A stretch of 64,000 bases of DNA from Arcobacter sp. F155 (lineage in GTDB: Bacteria > Campylobacterota > Campylobacteria > Campylobacterales > Arcobacteraceae). The notes beneath the pieces are model-generated. The model worked only from the letters and a program-made list of their open reading frames with translations, did not search any database and was not told the origin of the DNA. The position numbers and the translations under genes were made by a program. The DNA lies in assembly GCF_004116455.1 (NCBI RefSeq), contig NZ_PDJU01000002.1, positions 62,001-126,000 of the forward strand. The letters run 5' to 3'. Shown piece after piece: positions 1-8,787 of this stretch; position 1 is the stretch's first letter; each line of letters opens with the position of its first letter.

Positions 1-868
1 CAGCTGTAGCAACGATATAATAAGATGAAAGGATTTTACTTGTATCTAACATATTTTTGTGAACAATTCTATGTCCTGCATCTTCAAAAGCTTTAATAGC
101 CTTTTTATATCCTTCTTGGATAGCTGGACTTGCTTGCTCTACAAAACTGTCGATAACTGCAATTGTTAATTTTCTATCTCCATCTAGTTTTGGAGCAACT
201 GGTTCATACTCTACATTTGCAGAAGTTGAATCCATTGGATCATTTCCTGAAATAATATCATATAAAATAGCAGCATCTTCTACGTTTTGAGTGATTGGAC
301 CACATTGATCTAGAGATGAAGAGTATGCAGTAATACCATATCTTGAAACTCTTCCATAAGTTGGTTTCATACCAACAACACCACAATAAGCTGCAGGTTG
401 TCTAATACTTCCACCAGTATCTGTTCCTAAAGCTGCAATAGCAATTCCACCAGCAACAGCTGCTGCAGAACCACCCGAACTTCCTCCTGGAACTTTTGTA
501 TTATCAACAGGATTTAAAGTCTTACCATAACAAGATGACTCTGTAGAACTTCCCATAGCAAACTCATCCATGTTTGTTCTACCAAATGCACATAACCCAG
601 CCTCTTCAAGCTTATTGATTACAGTAGCATTGTATGGTGATTTATATCCCTTTAGAATATTACTTGAGCAAGTAATCTCCCAATTTTTAACGTTTATATT
701 ATCTTTTATAGCAATTGGAACACCATTGCTTGAATCTGTTATATCAGTATTTGTTAGCTGTTCCACGTAAGCACCAATATTACTCTCTTTTGCTTTAGAA
801 GCTAAATCTTCTTTAAGCTTCTTTAATTCATCACTATTTAATTTTAGTGCTTCTTTTAGAGTTATCAA
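1..868 (-). CDS. gatA: Glu-tRNA(Gln)/Asp-tRNA(Asn) amidotransferase subunit A, N-terminal part
   Basis: GatA is the glutaminase subunit of GatCAB, which amidates mischarged Glu-tRNA(Gln) or Asp-tRNA(Asn) in the cytoplasm. The gene runs off the left edge, so only about 289 N-terminal residues of the usual 450-480 are visible. The amidase signature GGSSGGS lies at about residues 128-134 and is followed by the conserved KPTYGRVSRYG stretch. I place the start at a TTG (866-868), because AGGAG sits just upstream and the protein begins ITLKEALKL, a typical GatA opening; no ATG fits. The family assignment is firm; whether the enzyme serves Gln, Asn or both is unknown, and this window also encodes a GlnRS. 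Confidence 0.93.
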   Translation of the reverse strand, partial: MITLKEALKLNSDELKKLKEDLASKAKESNIGAYVEQLTNTDITDSSNGVPIAIKDNINVKNWEITCSSNILKGYKSPYNATVINKLEEAGLCAFGRTNMDEFAMGSSTESSCYGKTLNPVDNTKVPGGSSGGSAAAVAGGIAIAALGTDTGGSIRQPAAYCGVVGMKPTYGRVSRYGITAYSSSLDQCGPITQNVEDAAILYDIISGNDPMDSTSANVEYEPVAPKLDGDRKLTIAVIDSFVEQASPAIQEGYKKAIKAFEDAGHRIVHKNMLDTSKILSSYYIVATA

Positions 869-985
869 ATGTTTCTCCTAGAGTTTTACAAATATATAGT
901 ATAACGCGCCATTATACAAAAAAAATGATTAAAATCTGGTAAATGAAATTTTGATATTTAAAAAGTGTAATTTTTTAGAAATAAA

Positions 986-1016
986 AAAAGGCAAAAGTCA
1001 ATGACTTCTGCCTTTT
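986..1016 (-). terminator. Terminator of the alpha operon
   Basis: An inverted repeat of about 15 bp with one mismatch (986-1000 against 1002-1016) lies just downstream of rplQ. Read on the minus strand it is followed by a run of T residues, as expected for an intrinsic terminator closing the rpmJ-rplQ operon. Confidence 0.75.
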
Positions 1017-1042
1017 GAAGAGTGTATAAAAACTATTGTAGA

Positions 1043-1393
1043 TTATACAAAAGAAATGAATGCCATTTGAGTAGCATCACCTCTTCTAATTCTAGTTTTA
1101 ATTATTGAAGTATATCCACCATTTCTACCTTCGTATTTTGGTGCAATTTCATTAATTAATTTTTTAGTAGCTTCTTTATCTTGTAATGCTTTGAAAACAG
1201 CTCTGTGAGTGTTAAAATCAGCATTTCTAGCAGTAGTTACTAATCTCTCAATATATCTTCTTAACTCTTTTGCTTTTGGTACAGTTGTTTCAATCTTCTC
1301 TCTCTCAATGATAGCGATTGCTAAGTTTTTTAGTAATGCTTTTCTATGAGAAGATGTTCTGTTTAATCTTCTATATCCGTGCTTATGTCTCAT
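1043..1393 (-). CDS. rplQ: 50S ribosomal protein L17
   Basis: L17 is a 50S protein near the exit of the peptide tunnel. The 116-residue product starts [12 protein letters not shown] and contains the conserved segment [12 protein letters not shown], both hallmarks of the family; the length is the usual bacterial one. It is the last gene of the alpha operon, 14 bp after rpoA, and is followed by a hairpin terminator at 986-1016. The identification is secure. Confidence 0.98.
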   Translation of the reverse strand: MRHKHGYRRLNRTSSHRKALLKNLAIAIIEREKIETTVPKAKELRRYIERLVTTARNADFNTHRAVFKALQDKEATKKLINEIAPKYEGRNGGYTSIIKTRIRRGDATQMAFISFV

Positions 1394-1407
1394 ATCAAAC
1401 CCTTAAA

Positions 1408-2406
1408 TTATGCTTTAAGTTGCTCAAGCTTTCTTCTTAAAGCCGATGCAACATTTTCTGGAAGTGTATTTTCAATTGGGAAACCTAAAGACTCTAATTT
1501 CTCTGAGATTTCATCAAAAGATTTTTTTCCAAGATTCTTAATATTTTTTACTTCTACTTCACTCATAAGTACTAGTTCACCTAAGAATTTTAATCCAGCT
1601 CTATCTAAAGAGTTGAATGATCTAGCACTTAGATTTAAATCATCAATTTTTACAATTAAATCTTTTAACTCAACTGGCTCTTCACCAGCATCGCTAACAG
1701 TTACTTCTGATAAATCAAATACTTTGTTAAATACTGACATTTGAGAGTACATAACAGATACTGCTTCTTTGAACGCAGCAATTGGAGTAATTTGTCCATT
1801 TGTTTGTACATTAAATACAGCTTTTTCAAAGTTAGGATTATCTTCAACTAACATTTTTTCAATATCGTAAACAACTTTTTTTACTGGTGTAAAGAAAGCG
1901 TCAATTGGAATATAATCTGATCCTACGATCTCTCTGATATCTTCAGAAGGCATATAACCAATACCTCTTTGGATAATTACAGAGAAAGTTAAGTTACAAT
2001 CAGAGTTGATAGTTGCTAAGTGAACATCTGGAGAAACAACTTCTACATCAGAGTTTACTAAGTCTTCACCTTTGATTTCTTTTGGTCCATCAAAAGAGTA
2101 TTCAACTACAACTTGATCTTCATCACCATTGATTTTAAACTTAATATTTTTTAGATTAATTATAAAAATAGCTATATCTTCAAGCATTCCTCTTAATGAG
2201 TCAAACTCATGCGAAGCTCCTTCGATTTTAACTGCGATTGGAGCGTATCCAACCGAGCTAGAAAGAAGAAGTCTTCTTAAAGGGTGTGCTAAAGTAATTG
2301 CAAAACCACTTTCAAATGGATATGCTGATATTTTAGCCTCATTATCACTGATAGCTTCTATCTCAACTTCTGTTGGTAAAAACGGTGTGTCTGCAAATTT
2401 TTTCAT
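1408..2406 (-). CDS. rpoA: DNA-directed RNA polymerase alpha subunit
   Basis: This is the alpha subunit of RNA polymerase, whose N-terminal domain dimerises to nucleate assembly and whose C-terminal domain contacts UP elements and activators. At 332 residues it has the usual length. The N-terminal domain shows the family pattern around FAITLAHPLRRLLLSS (about 35-50). The C-terminal domain at about 255-320 contains helix-hairpin-helix sequence such as LGKKSFDEI. It lies between rpsD and rplQ, the normal position. The C-terminal domain looks intact, so activator contacts should be conventional. Confidence 0.98.
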   Translation of the reverse strand: MKKFADTPFLPTEVEIEAISDNEAKISAYPFESGFAITLAHPLRRLLLSSSVGYAPIAVKIEGASHEFDSLRGMLEDIAIFIINLKNIKFKINGDEDQVVVEYSFDGPKEIKGEDLVNSDVEVVSPDVHLATINSDCNLTFSVIIQRGIGYMPSEDIREIVGSDYIPIDAFFTPVKKVVYDIEKMLVEDNPNFEKAVFNVQTNGQITPIAAFKEAVSVMYSQMSVFNKVFDLSEVTVSDAGEEPVELKDLIVKIDDLNLSARSFNSLDRAGLKFLGELVLMSEVEVKNIKNLGKKSFDEISEKLESLGFPIENTLPENVASALRRKLEQLKA

Positions 2407-2421
2407 AGCTAACCTTATTTA

Positions 2422-3048
2422 TTATTTAGAATATAACTCTACGATTAATCTTTCTTCAACAGGAATAACAACTTCTTCTCTTGTTGGGATTCTTGTAAAA
2501 ATTCCGAATACTTTATCTTTATCTACATCAACCCATTCAACCATACCAGTTTGGTTAGTTAATTCTAATGCTCTAACGATTTGTGGGTTAGATTTAGATT
2601 TTTCTTTAATCTCAATTTTTTGTCCTGGTTTAACAACGTAAGAAGGAATATCAACTTTCTTACCGTCAACAAGGATATGTCCGTGAGTTGTAAATTGTCT
2701 TGCACTCGCTCTAGTAGTAGCGAATCCCATTCTAAATACAACGTTATCTAATCTTTGCTCGATTAACGAAATAAGGTTTGCACCTGTGTTTCCATCTCTT
2801 CTTGCAGCGTCTTTAAAGTATTTTCTGAATTGTTTTTCAGATACACCGTAAAGGTATTTAGCTTTTTGCTTTTCTCTTAATTGTAAACCATACTCAGAAA
2901 TCTTAGTTCTTCTTTGTCCATGTTGTCCTGGAGCATATGGTCTTTTCTCTAATGCAGATTTACCGTTAAGTCTTCTCTCACCTTTTAATCCAAGGTCTGC
3001 ATCTAATCTTCTCTCAATTTTTTCTCTTGGTCCTCTATATCTTGCCAT
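2422..3048 (-). CDS. rpsD: 30S ribosomal protein S4
   Basis: S4 is a primary 16S rRNA binder that starts assembly of the small-subunit body. The 208-residue protein begins [14 protein letters not shown] and has an S4 RNA-binding domain at about 98-160 ([20 protein letters not shown]). It shows no zinc-ribbon cysteines at the N-terminus, so it is the zinc-independent type. It sits between rpsK and rpoA. In Escherichia coli S4 represses its own operon through a leader pseudoknot; the structured leader upstream of rpmJ here could play such a role, but that is inference. Confidence 0.98.
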   Translation of the reverse strand: MARYRGPREKIERRLDADLGLKGERRLNGKSALEKRPYAPGQHGQRRTKISEYGLQLREKQKAKYLYGVSEKQFRKYFKDAARRDGNTGANLISLIEQRLDNVVFRMGFATTRASARQFTTHGHILVDGKKVDIPSYVVKPGQKIEIKEKSKSNPQIVRALELTNQTGMVEWVDVDKDKVFGIFTRIPTREEVVIPVEERLIVELYSK

Positions 3049-3059
3049 ACCTATACTCC

Positions 3060-3452
3060 TTACACTCTTCTTCTTTTAGGAGGTCTACAACCATTGTGTG
3101 GTAAAGGTGTTACATCTTTAAACCACTTAACAGAAATACCTTCTATAGCTCCAACAGATTTAACTGCTGTGTCTCTACCTGAACCTGGTCCTTGGATTTT
3201 AATACCTACATTTTTGATACCATGTTCCATAGCTTTAGTCATTGCATCTTCAACAGCTTGTTGAGCTGCAAATGGAGTAGATTTTTTAGAACCTTTGAAT
3301 CCTAAGTTTCCTGCACTTGACCATGCGATTGCATTACCAGCAGAGTCAGTTACTGTTACCATAGTGTTATTGAACGTTGCTGCAATGTGAACGATACCGT
3401 CAGCAATATTCTTTTTTACAACTTTTTTTCTAGTTACTTTTCTTTTTGCCAT
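3060..3452 (-). CDS. rpsK: 30S ribosomal protein S11
   Basis: S11 is a protein of the 30S platform that lines the mRNA exit region. The 130-residue sequence has the family signature NTMVTVTD near residue 30 and the C-terminal [15 protein letters not shown] ending. The spacing to rpsM (12 bp) and rpsD (11 bp) indicates co-transcription in the alpha operon. Length and motifs leave no reasonable alternative. Confidence 0.98.
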   Translation of the reverse strand: MAKRKVTRKKVVKKNIADGIVHIAATFNNTMVTVTDSAGNAIAWSSAGNLGFKGSKKSTPFAAQQAVEDAMTKAMEHGIKNVGIKIQGPGSGRDTAVKSVGAIEGISVKWFKDVTPLPHNGCRPPKRRRV

Positions 3453-3464
3453 TCGTTATCCTTC

Positions 3465-3827
3465 TTATGCTGCACCAACAGTTTTCTTTTTACCTTTTCT
3501 TGTTCTGGCATTAGTCTTAGTCTTTTGCCCTCTACAAGGTAAACCTTTTCTATGTCTTAAACCTCTGTAAGAACCTAAGTCCATTAAAGATTTAATATCC
3601 ATTGCAACTTTCTTTCTAAGATCACCCTCAACCATATAGTTCTTTTGGATTTCTTGTCTAATTGCCGCTGCTTCGTCTTCTGTTAGTTCGTGTGCTCTTT
3701 TATCATAAGAGATACCAGTAGCGTCTAAGATTAATCTAGAGTTATGTAAACCAATTCCGTAAATATACGTTAATGCATATTCCATTCTTTTTTTATTTGG
3801 TAAATCAACACCTGCAATTCTTGCCAT
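3465..3827 (-). CDS. rpsM: 30S ribosomal protein S13
   Basis: S13 lies in the 30S head and makes the inter-subunit bridge to the 50S. The 120-residue protein starts [10 protein letters not shown], has the helix-two-turn-helix region [11 protein letters not shown] (about 22-32), and ends in the basic tail [11 protein letters not shown] typical of the family. It begins 3 bp after the rpmJ stop codon, so translation is probably coupled. Confidence 0.98.
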   Translation of the reverse strand: MARIAGVDLPNKKRMEYALTYIYGIGLHNSRLILDATGISYDKRAHELTEDEAAAIRQEIQKNYMVEGDLRKKVAMDIKSLMDLGSYRGLRHRKGLPCRGQKTKTNARTRKGKKKTVGAA

Positions 3828-3830
3828 CGA

Positions 3831-3944
3831 TTATCCTTGTCTCTGTTTATGTTTTTTGTTTTCGCAGATTACTCTAACGATACCTTTTCTTTTGATAACT
3901 TTACATTTATCACACATTTTTTTTACTGAAGCTCTAACTTTCAT
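3831..3944 (-). CDS. rpmJ: 50S ribosomal protein L36
   Basis: L36 is the smallest 50S protein. This 37-residue ORF begins [15 protein letters not shown] and ends NKKHKQRQG. It carries the zinc-ribbon ligands in the order C-x2-C ... C ... H, so it is the zinc-binding (C+) type. It is the first gene of the alpha operon, 3 bp before rpsM. In many Campylobacterota infA lies directly upstream; here no gene precedes it for over 300 bp, and the sequence instead holds several hairpins. A GAGGA stretch provides the ribosome binding site. Confidence 0.96.
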   Translation of the reverse strand: MKVRASVKKMCDKCKVIKRKGIVRVICENKKHKQRQG

Positions 3945-4286
3945 CAGTCATTCCTCTTTTGTGTTTATTACCACATTCCAACAGGGAAGAACTACTATTG
4001 AAAAAAGCAAACTGCTTTGCTTTTTCGTAGTTCGCCCCGATTTTTTAATATTGCATCGCAATAAAAATCGGCCTAGCCAAGACAAAACAACCATTGTATC
4101 TCATTTGAGACAAGGGTTATTTGCTTTTTTCTGGTTCTGCCCAACCCTTTATAAAACACAAAAATTTTATAAAAAATTCCTCTATGGTTGGAAAAATGGA
4201 TTCGGATTATAATTAATTCTTGCTTAAATGTAGTTTAATTAGTGCTGTGGTAAGATACAAATCTAAATTTAATAATAAGAGATGTA
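3945..4286 (-). promoter_or_regulatory. Hairpin-rich leader between rpmJ and the HIT gene
   Basis: This 342-bp stretch has no convincing gene. It contains a chain of inverted repeats: 3989-4033 (GAACTAC with GTAGTTC, inner stem AAAAAGCAAA/TTTGCTTTTT), 4037-4071 (CCGATTTTT with AAAAATCGG, inner TATTGC/GCAATA), 4089-4118, and an alternative pairing of 4112-4118 with 4143-4149. A TATAAT for minus-strand transcription lies at 4206-4211, so the rpmJ transcript would carry about 250 nt of structured 5' leader. The last two hairpins share one arm and exclude each other, as in attenuators or riboswitches. No known class is recognised. Confidence 0.5.
4206..4211 (-). promoter_or_regulatory. Candidate -10 box of the alpha operon
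   Basis: On the minus strand the sequence reads TATAAT, preceded by AT-rich DNA without a clear -35 box, as is usual in Campylobacterota. It is the best -10 candidate upstream of rpmJ. Confidence 0.5.
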
Positions 4287-4649
4287 ATGATATATAAAAA
4301 TGACTTAATAAATATAAAAGTAGAAACAAGTGAAATTCCATGGCTAATTATTTTCACAAATGAAAATATAAAAGAGTTTTCTTATTGTAATAATGAAACA
4401 AAAATGGAAATACTTAGATGCCTTGATATTATTGAAAAACATATGCTTGAATACTATAAACCAGAAAAGATAAATATTGCTTCATTTGGAAATTATGTTC
4501 CACATGTACATTTTCATGTTATGTCTAGATTTAAAGAGGACTCATTTTTCCCTGAGCCTATGTGGGGTAAAAAGCAAAGAGAAGCAGATTTAAACTTACC
4601 ATCTTTTGATAAATTTATATCATCTCTTTTGACGAAATTAGCTTCTTAA
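4287..4649 (+). CDS. HIT family protein
   Basis: HIT proteins hydrolyse or transfer nucleotidyl groups from substrates such as AMP-lysine, ADP-ribose derivatives or dinucleoside polyphosphates. The 120-residue product has the histidine triad HVHFHV at about residues 75-80, followed by a tail resembling short HIT proteins of this phylum (RFKEDSFFPEPMWG). It is a lone gene on the plus strand. The substrate cannot be inferred from the sequence. The catalytic second and third histidines are present, so it is probably active. Confidence 0.88.
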   Translation: MIYKNDLINIKVETSEIPWLIIFTNENIKEFSYCNNETKMEILRCLDIIEKHMLEYYKPEKINIASFGNYVPHVHFHVMSRFKEDSFFPEPMWGKKQREADLNLPSFDKFISSLLTKLAS

Positions 4650-4665
4650 TTATATTTTGTTAATA

Positions 4666-4692
4666 TAGATTATCTATTGAAAGGATAATCTA
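4666..4692 (+). promoter_or_regulatory. Hairpin covering the start site of the BCCT gene
   Basis: A perfect 9-bp inverted repeat, TAGATTATC (4666-4674) and GATAATCTA (4684-4692), flanks the AAAG part of the Shine-Dalgarno sequence and ends on the first base of the ATG. Folded in mRNA it would bury the start site. Confidence 0.5.
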
Positions 4693-6743
4693 TGTTAGAG
4701 AAATTTAAAAAATCAAATTCTACTATTCTTCTTCCTGTTTTTATTCCAGCTGTAATAGTTATATTTCTATTAGTTGTTGGAACTATAAGTGACCCTAAAC
4801 TTATGGGAGAAGTATTCTCTGCTACATTAACATATATAACAAATGACTTTGGTTGGTTTTATATGTTAGCCGTTGCATTATTTCTAATTTTTATTGTATC
4901 TATTGCCTTATCGGGCTGGGGAGATATAAAACTTGGTCCTAATCATTCAGAACCAGAATATAGTTTTTCCTCATGGTTTGCTATGTTGTTTTCAGCAGGT
5001 TACGGTATAGCCTTGCTTTTCTTTGGTGTGGCAGAACCTATTTTGCACTATGCTGAACCTCCTACTGGAGAAGCTCAAACAGTTGAAGCAGCAAAACAAG
5101 CTATGCAAATTGCATATTTTCACTGGGGATTTCATATTTGGGCTATTTATGGTTTAGTTGGTTTATCACTTGCTTACTTTGCATTTAGACATGGTTTACC
5201 ACTATCAATGAGGTCGACTTTATATCCACTAATAGGTGAAAAAATTCATGGTCCAGCAGGTCATACTGTTGATACTTTTGCAATCTTAGGAACACTATTT
5301 GGTATTGCTACAACTTTAGGTTTATCTGTATCACAAATAAATGCAGGATTAAACTACTTGTGGCCAAGTATAGAAGTGAGTATTACTACTCAAATTATTA
5401 CTATTGTTGTAATTACAGGACTAGCACTTTTTTCTGTTTTAGCAGGTATGGATAAGGGTGTAAAAAGATTGTCATTGTTAAATATCTACTTAGCTATTGC
5501 ATTAATGACTTTTGTATTTGTTGTAGGTCCTACGATATTTATATTAAATACTTTCTTAGAAAATACGGGAAGCTATTTAAGTAATATTGTTGAAAGAACT
5601 TTTAGTCTGCAAGCTTATGTTTCAAATGATTGGATTGGAAACTGGACACTATTTATTTTTGGTTGGACAATTGCTTGGGCACCTTTTGTAGGTCTATTTA
5701 TTGCAAAGATTAGTAAAGGTAGAACAATAAGACAGTTTGTAGTAGGTGTTATGCTTGTACCAACAGTCTTTACTTTCCTTTGGTTCTCTGTGTTTGGTGA
5801 TACAGCTTTACATATGGTTATGATTCAAGGTTATGATTCACTTATTACAGAAGTTCAAAATGACAAAGCAATTGCACTTTTCAAACTTTTTGAAAGATTA
5901 CCTTTGACTGATGTTTTATCATTTATAGCTGTATTTTTAATTATCACTTTCTTTGTAACCTCTTCTGACTCAGGTTCACTTGTAATTGACTCTTTAGCTT
6001 CAGGTGGTGTTATTCATACTCCTGTTTGGCAAAGATCATTTTGGGTAATCTTAGAAGGTCTTGTGGCATCTGTACTTTTAGTTGCAGGTGGATTAGGAGC
6101 TTTACAAACAGCATCTATTGTTAGTGCCCTACCCTTTGCTATTATTATGATAATAGCAGCTATTGGAATGTGGAGAGCACTTATAATTGAAAACCATAGA
6201 GAAGATAGTTTACAACACAATGTAAATATGAATTTTCAACACCCAAGTATTGATAATGAAGATTTCTGGAAAGGAAGATTACAAGAGCTAATTAACTTTC
6301 CTAAGAAAAATGTTGTTGAGAACTTTATAAAAAAAGATGTTCTAAATAGTATGAACAAAATAAAAAAAGAACTTAATGAATCTGAATGGGATTGTGATAT
6401 TGAGTATGACGAAGAGTATGTTAGAGCTATTATTTCTATCTATAAAGATGAAAATATTAAGTTTACATATGAAGTAAGGCTAAGAGAGTATGAGATGCCT
6501 GATTTTGCACACCTAGAAGATGCAAATAAAAAACAAAAGTACTATTATAATGCAGAAGCCTTCTTAAAAAGAGGAGCATTACATTATGATTTATATGGCT
6601 ATGAAGAACATACAATTATCAATGATATTATTACTCAGTTTGAAAGATATTTAAGATTTATTCATACTACACCAGCGACACTTCCTTGGGATATGGATGA
6701 ACATGATGATTTATTAGATAATGAAAGTGAAACAAATAAATAG
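4692..6743 (+). CDS. BCCT family betaine/choline/carnitine transporter
   Basis: This is a secondary transporter of the BCCT family, which takes up choline, glycine betaine or related osmolytes across the inner membrane. The 683 residues contain about 12 membrane segments and the conserved core GNWTLFIFGWTIAWAPFVG (about 313-331) followed by FIAKISKGRTIRQF. A long soluble C-terminal tail (about residues 505-683) resembles the osmosensing tail of BetT/BetP. No betaine-synthesis genes are adjacent, so substrate choice is open; BetT-like length favours choline or betaine. Translation may be controlled by a hairpin over the start codon. A terminator overlaps its stop codon. Confidence 0.93.
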   Translation: MLEKFKKSNSTILLPVFIPAVIVIFLLVVGTISDPKLMGEVFSATLTYITNDFGWFYMLAVALFLIFIVSIALSGWGDIKLGPNHSEPEYSFSSWFAMLFSAGYGIALLFFGVAEPILHYAEPPTGEAQTVEAAKQAMQIAYFHWGFHIWAIYGLVGLSLAYFAFRHGLPLSMRSTLYPLIGEKIHGPAGHTVDTFAILGTLFGIATTLGLSVSQINAGLNYLWPSIEVSITTQIITIVVITGLALFSVLAGMDKGVKRLSLLNIYLAIALMTFVFVVGPTIFILNTFLENTGSYLSNIVERTFSLQAYVSNDWIGNWTLFIFGWTIAWAPFVGLFIAKISKGRTIRQFVVGVMLVPTVFTFLWFSVFGDTALHMVMIQGYDSLITEVQNDKAIALFKLFERLPLTDVLSFIAVFLIITFFVTSSDSGSLVIDSLASGGVIHTPVWQRSFWVILEGLVASVLLVAGGLGALQTASIVSALPFAIIMIIAAIGMWRALIIENHREDSLQHNVNMNFQHPSIDNEDFWKGRLQELINFPKKNVVENFIKKDVLNSMNKIKKELNESEWDCDIEYDEEYVRAIISIYKDENIKFTYEVRLREYEMPDFAHLEDANKKQKYYYNAEAFLKRGALHYDLYGYEEHTIINDIITQFERYLRFIHTTPATLPWDMDEHDDLLDNESETNK

Positions 6744-6763
6744 GATTTTATCCTATTTATTTA
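6732..6763 (+). terminator. Terminator after the BCCT gene
   Basis: An 11-bp AT-rich inverted repeat (AATAAATAGGA with TCCTATTTATT) includes the stop codon and runs into a T-rich stretch. Confidence 0.6.
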
Positions 6764-6766
6764 TAA

Positions 6767-6785
6767 ACGGTTAAAGATTAACCGT
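6767..6785 (-). terminator. Terminator at the end of the DHH gene
   Basis: ACGGTTAA and TTAACCGT form an 8-bp stem with a 3-nt loop that overlaps the last codons of the DHH gene. On the minus strand a T/A-rich stretch follows. Confidence 0.5.
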
Positions 6786-7704
6786 CAGCGTTGATTTGAG
6801 TAATTAACTCTTCTAATACTTGCTCTGCTTTATCATGGTCAATTTGACAACCACCAGCAGCTTTGTGGCCACCGCCACCATATTTAAGCATTAGTTCACC
6901 AACATTTGTTTTTGAAGTTTTATTAATAATTGATTTACCAGGAGAGAATACAACATTTTGTTTTTCTCTTCCCCATACAACATGTGTAGAGATATTAATT
7001 TCTGGATGTAAAGCATATACTAAAAATCTATTTCCAGGGAAAATAGTCTCTTCATCTCTATAATCAATAATTGCAAGATTACCTTTTATAGTCGTACATC
7101 TTTTTAGTTGTTCTTCAAACTCTTTTTCATATTTGAAGTATAAATCAACTCTCTCTTTTACGTCTGATAGTTTTAAAATATCTTCAATTGTATGATCTTT
7201 ACAATAGTCAATTAAATCCATCATTAATTGATAATTTGAAACAGTAAACTCTCTAAATCTTCCAAGTCCAGTTCTTGAGTCCATTAAGAAACTTAATAAC
7301 TCCCATCCTTGAGGATTTAGTATGTCTTCTTTTGTGAAAGCTGCACTGTCTGCTTTGTTTGCTGCATCCATCATAGGTCTAAAACTTGAAGGAAACTTTT
7401 CATCTCCTCCATAGTATTGGTATACAACTTCAGCAGCACTTGGTGCATCTGCTTCAATTATATGGTTATCTCTTTTTTCATTTCTTAGTGTTTCTGAAAA
7501 GTGATGATCAAAAGCTAGATATACACCATCTACATATGGCAAGTTAGTTGTAATATCGTTTTGCGTTATTTCAATTTTTCCATCTTGCATATCTTTTGGG
7601 TGAACAAAAGTTATTTCATCAATAATACCTAGGTATTTCATTAGTGTTCCACACACTAAACCATCCATATCACTTCTTGTAACTAATCTATACTTTTTAG
7701 ACAT
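6778..7704 (-). CDS. DHH family phosphoesterase
   Basis: DHH/DHHA1 enzymes are Mn-dependent phosphoesterases acting on short oligonucleotides, cyclic dinucleotide products or polyphosphate. The protein (about 308 residues) opens RLVTRSDMDG, a variant of the first metal motif, has the namesake AFDHHFS at about 65-71, and ends with the DHHA1 glycine motif YGGGGHKAAGGC (about 276-287). I prefer the ATG at 7704 over the one at 7710 because AGGAG is then at normal distance. It is a single gene facing the BCCT gene. Annotation as an exopolyphosphatase-like protein is possible; the true substrate is unknown. Confidence 0.85.
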   Translation of the reverse strand: MSKKYRLVTRSDMDGLVCGTLMKYLGIIDEITFVHPKDMQDGKIEITQNDITTNLPYVDGVYLAFDHHFSETLRNEKRDNHIIEADAPSAAEVVYQYYGGDEKFPSSFRPMMDAANKADSAAFTKEDILNPQGWELLSFLMDSRTGLGRFREFTVSNYQLMMDLIDYCKDHTIEDILKLSDVKERVDLYFKYEKEFEEQLKRCTTIKGNLAIIDYRDEETIFPGNRFLVYALHPEINISTHVVWGREKQNVVFSPGKSIINKTSKTNVGELMLKYGGGGHKAAGGCQIDHDKAEQVLEELITQINADG

Positions 7705-7722
7705 AACCATAAACTCCTAAAT

Positions 7723-8787
7723 TTATTTTATATTATTTGCAATAACATCACCCATTTCTGCAGTAGAAACAACTTCTTTAGCATCATAAGCAGCTAAATC
7801 ACCAGTTCTATAACCATCTTTTAATGCTTTTTTAATTGCTGCATCAATTTTGTCTGCTGCTTCAATTTCTCCTAAAGAGTATCTTAACATCATTCCAGCA
7901 CTCTCAATTGTTGCAATTGGGTTTGCAATTCCTTGTCCTGCAATATCAGGAGCTGAACCATGAATTGGTTCATAGATTGCTGTTTTGTCTCCAGTTGAAG
8001 CTGATGGTAATAATCCAATAGAACCAACAACCATAGAAGCAGTATCAGATAAGATATCACCAAAGATATTTCCAGTTACGATAACATCAAATTGTCTTGG
8101 ATTTCTTACAAGTTGCATTGCAGCATTGTCAACATACATATGAGATAATTCAACTTCTGGATAATCTTTTGCAATCTCTTCCATAGTGTCTCTCCATAAT
8201 TGAGAAACTTCAAGAACATTAGCTTTATCAACAGAACAAACTCTTTTATCTCTTTTCATTGCTAATTCAAATGCTTGTTTACCAATTCTTTCAATTTCTG
8301 GTTTAGTATAAACCATAGTATTAAATGCTTTGAAACCATCATTTTCTCTTGGTTGACCAAAATAGATTCCACCAATAAGCTCTCTTACAATCATAATGTC
8401 AACACCTTCAATAACCTCAGGCTTAAGTGTTGAAGCATTTACTAACTCATCATAAATAATAGCTGGTCTTAAGTTTGCATAAACTTCCATTGCTTCTCTG
8501 AATTTTAAAAGTCCAGTTTCTGGTCTTTTATCCCTTGGTAAAGTATCCCATTTCTCTCCACCAATCGCTCCAAATAAACAAGCATCTGAGTTTAATACTC
8601 CAGTAACAGTCTCAGCTGGTAATGGATCACCTGTAACATCAATAGCAATACCACCCATTAAATATTCTTTGTACTCTAAAGAGAACCCACAAGAATAAGA
8701 AACTGCATCTAAAACTTTAATTGCTTCATCAACAATCTCTGGACCAATACCGTCACCTTTAATAATTGAAATATTATATTTTTTCAT
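7723..8787 (-). CDS. leuB: 3-isopropylmalate dehydrogenase
   Basis: LeuB performs the NAD-dependent oxidative decarboxylation of 3-isopropylmalate in leucine synthesis. The 354-residue product begins with the family N-terminus [14 protein letters not shown], has the substrate arginine region [11 protein letters not shown], the metal-binding [12 protein letters not shown] and the NAD site [14 protein letters not shown] (about 276-289). Its ATG overlaps the leuD stop codon by one base, so translation is coupled. Together with leuD it makes a two-gene unit; leuA and leuC are not in the window. Confidence 0.97.
   Translation of the reverse strand: MKKYNISIIKGDGIGPEIVDEAIKVLDAVSYSCGFSLEYKEYLMGGIAIDVTGDPLPAETVTGVLNSDACLFGAIGGEKWDTLPRDKRPETGLLKFREAMEVYANLRPAIIYDELVNASTLKPEVIEGVDIMIVRELIGGIYFGQPRENDGFKAFNTMVYTKPEIERIGKQAFELAMKRDKRVCSVDKANVLEVSQLWRDTMEEIAKDYPEVELSHMYVDNAAMQLVRNPRQFDVIVTGNIFGDILSDTASMVVGSIGLLPSASTGDKTAIYEPIHGSAPDIAGQGIANPIATIESAGMMLRYSLGEIEAADKIDAAIKKALKDGYRTGDLAAYDAKEVVSTAEMGDVIANNIK

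Noticed and set aside
3856-4212. A 118-codon plus-strand frame across the hairpin region
   Set aside because: It overlaps rpmJ on the other strand, has no ribosome site, and its codons only trace the inverted repeats.
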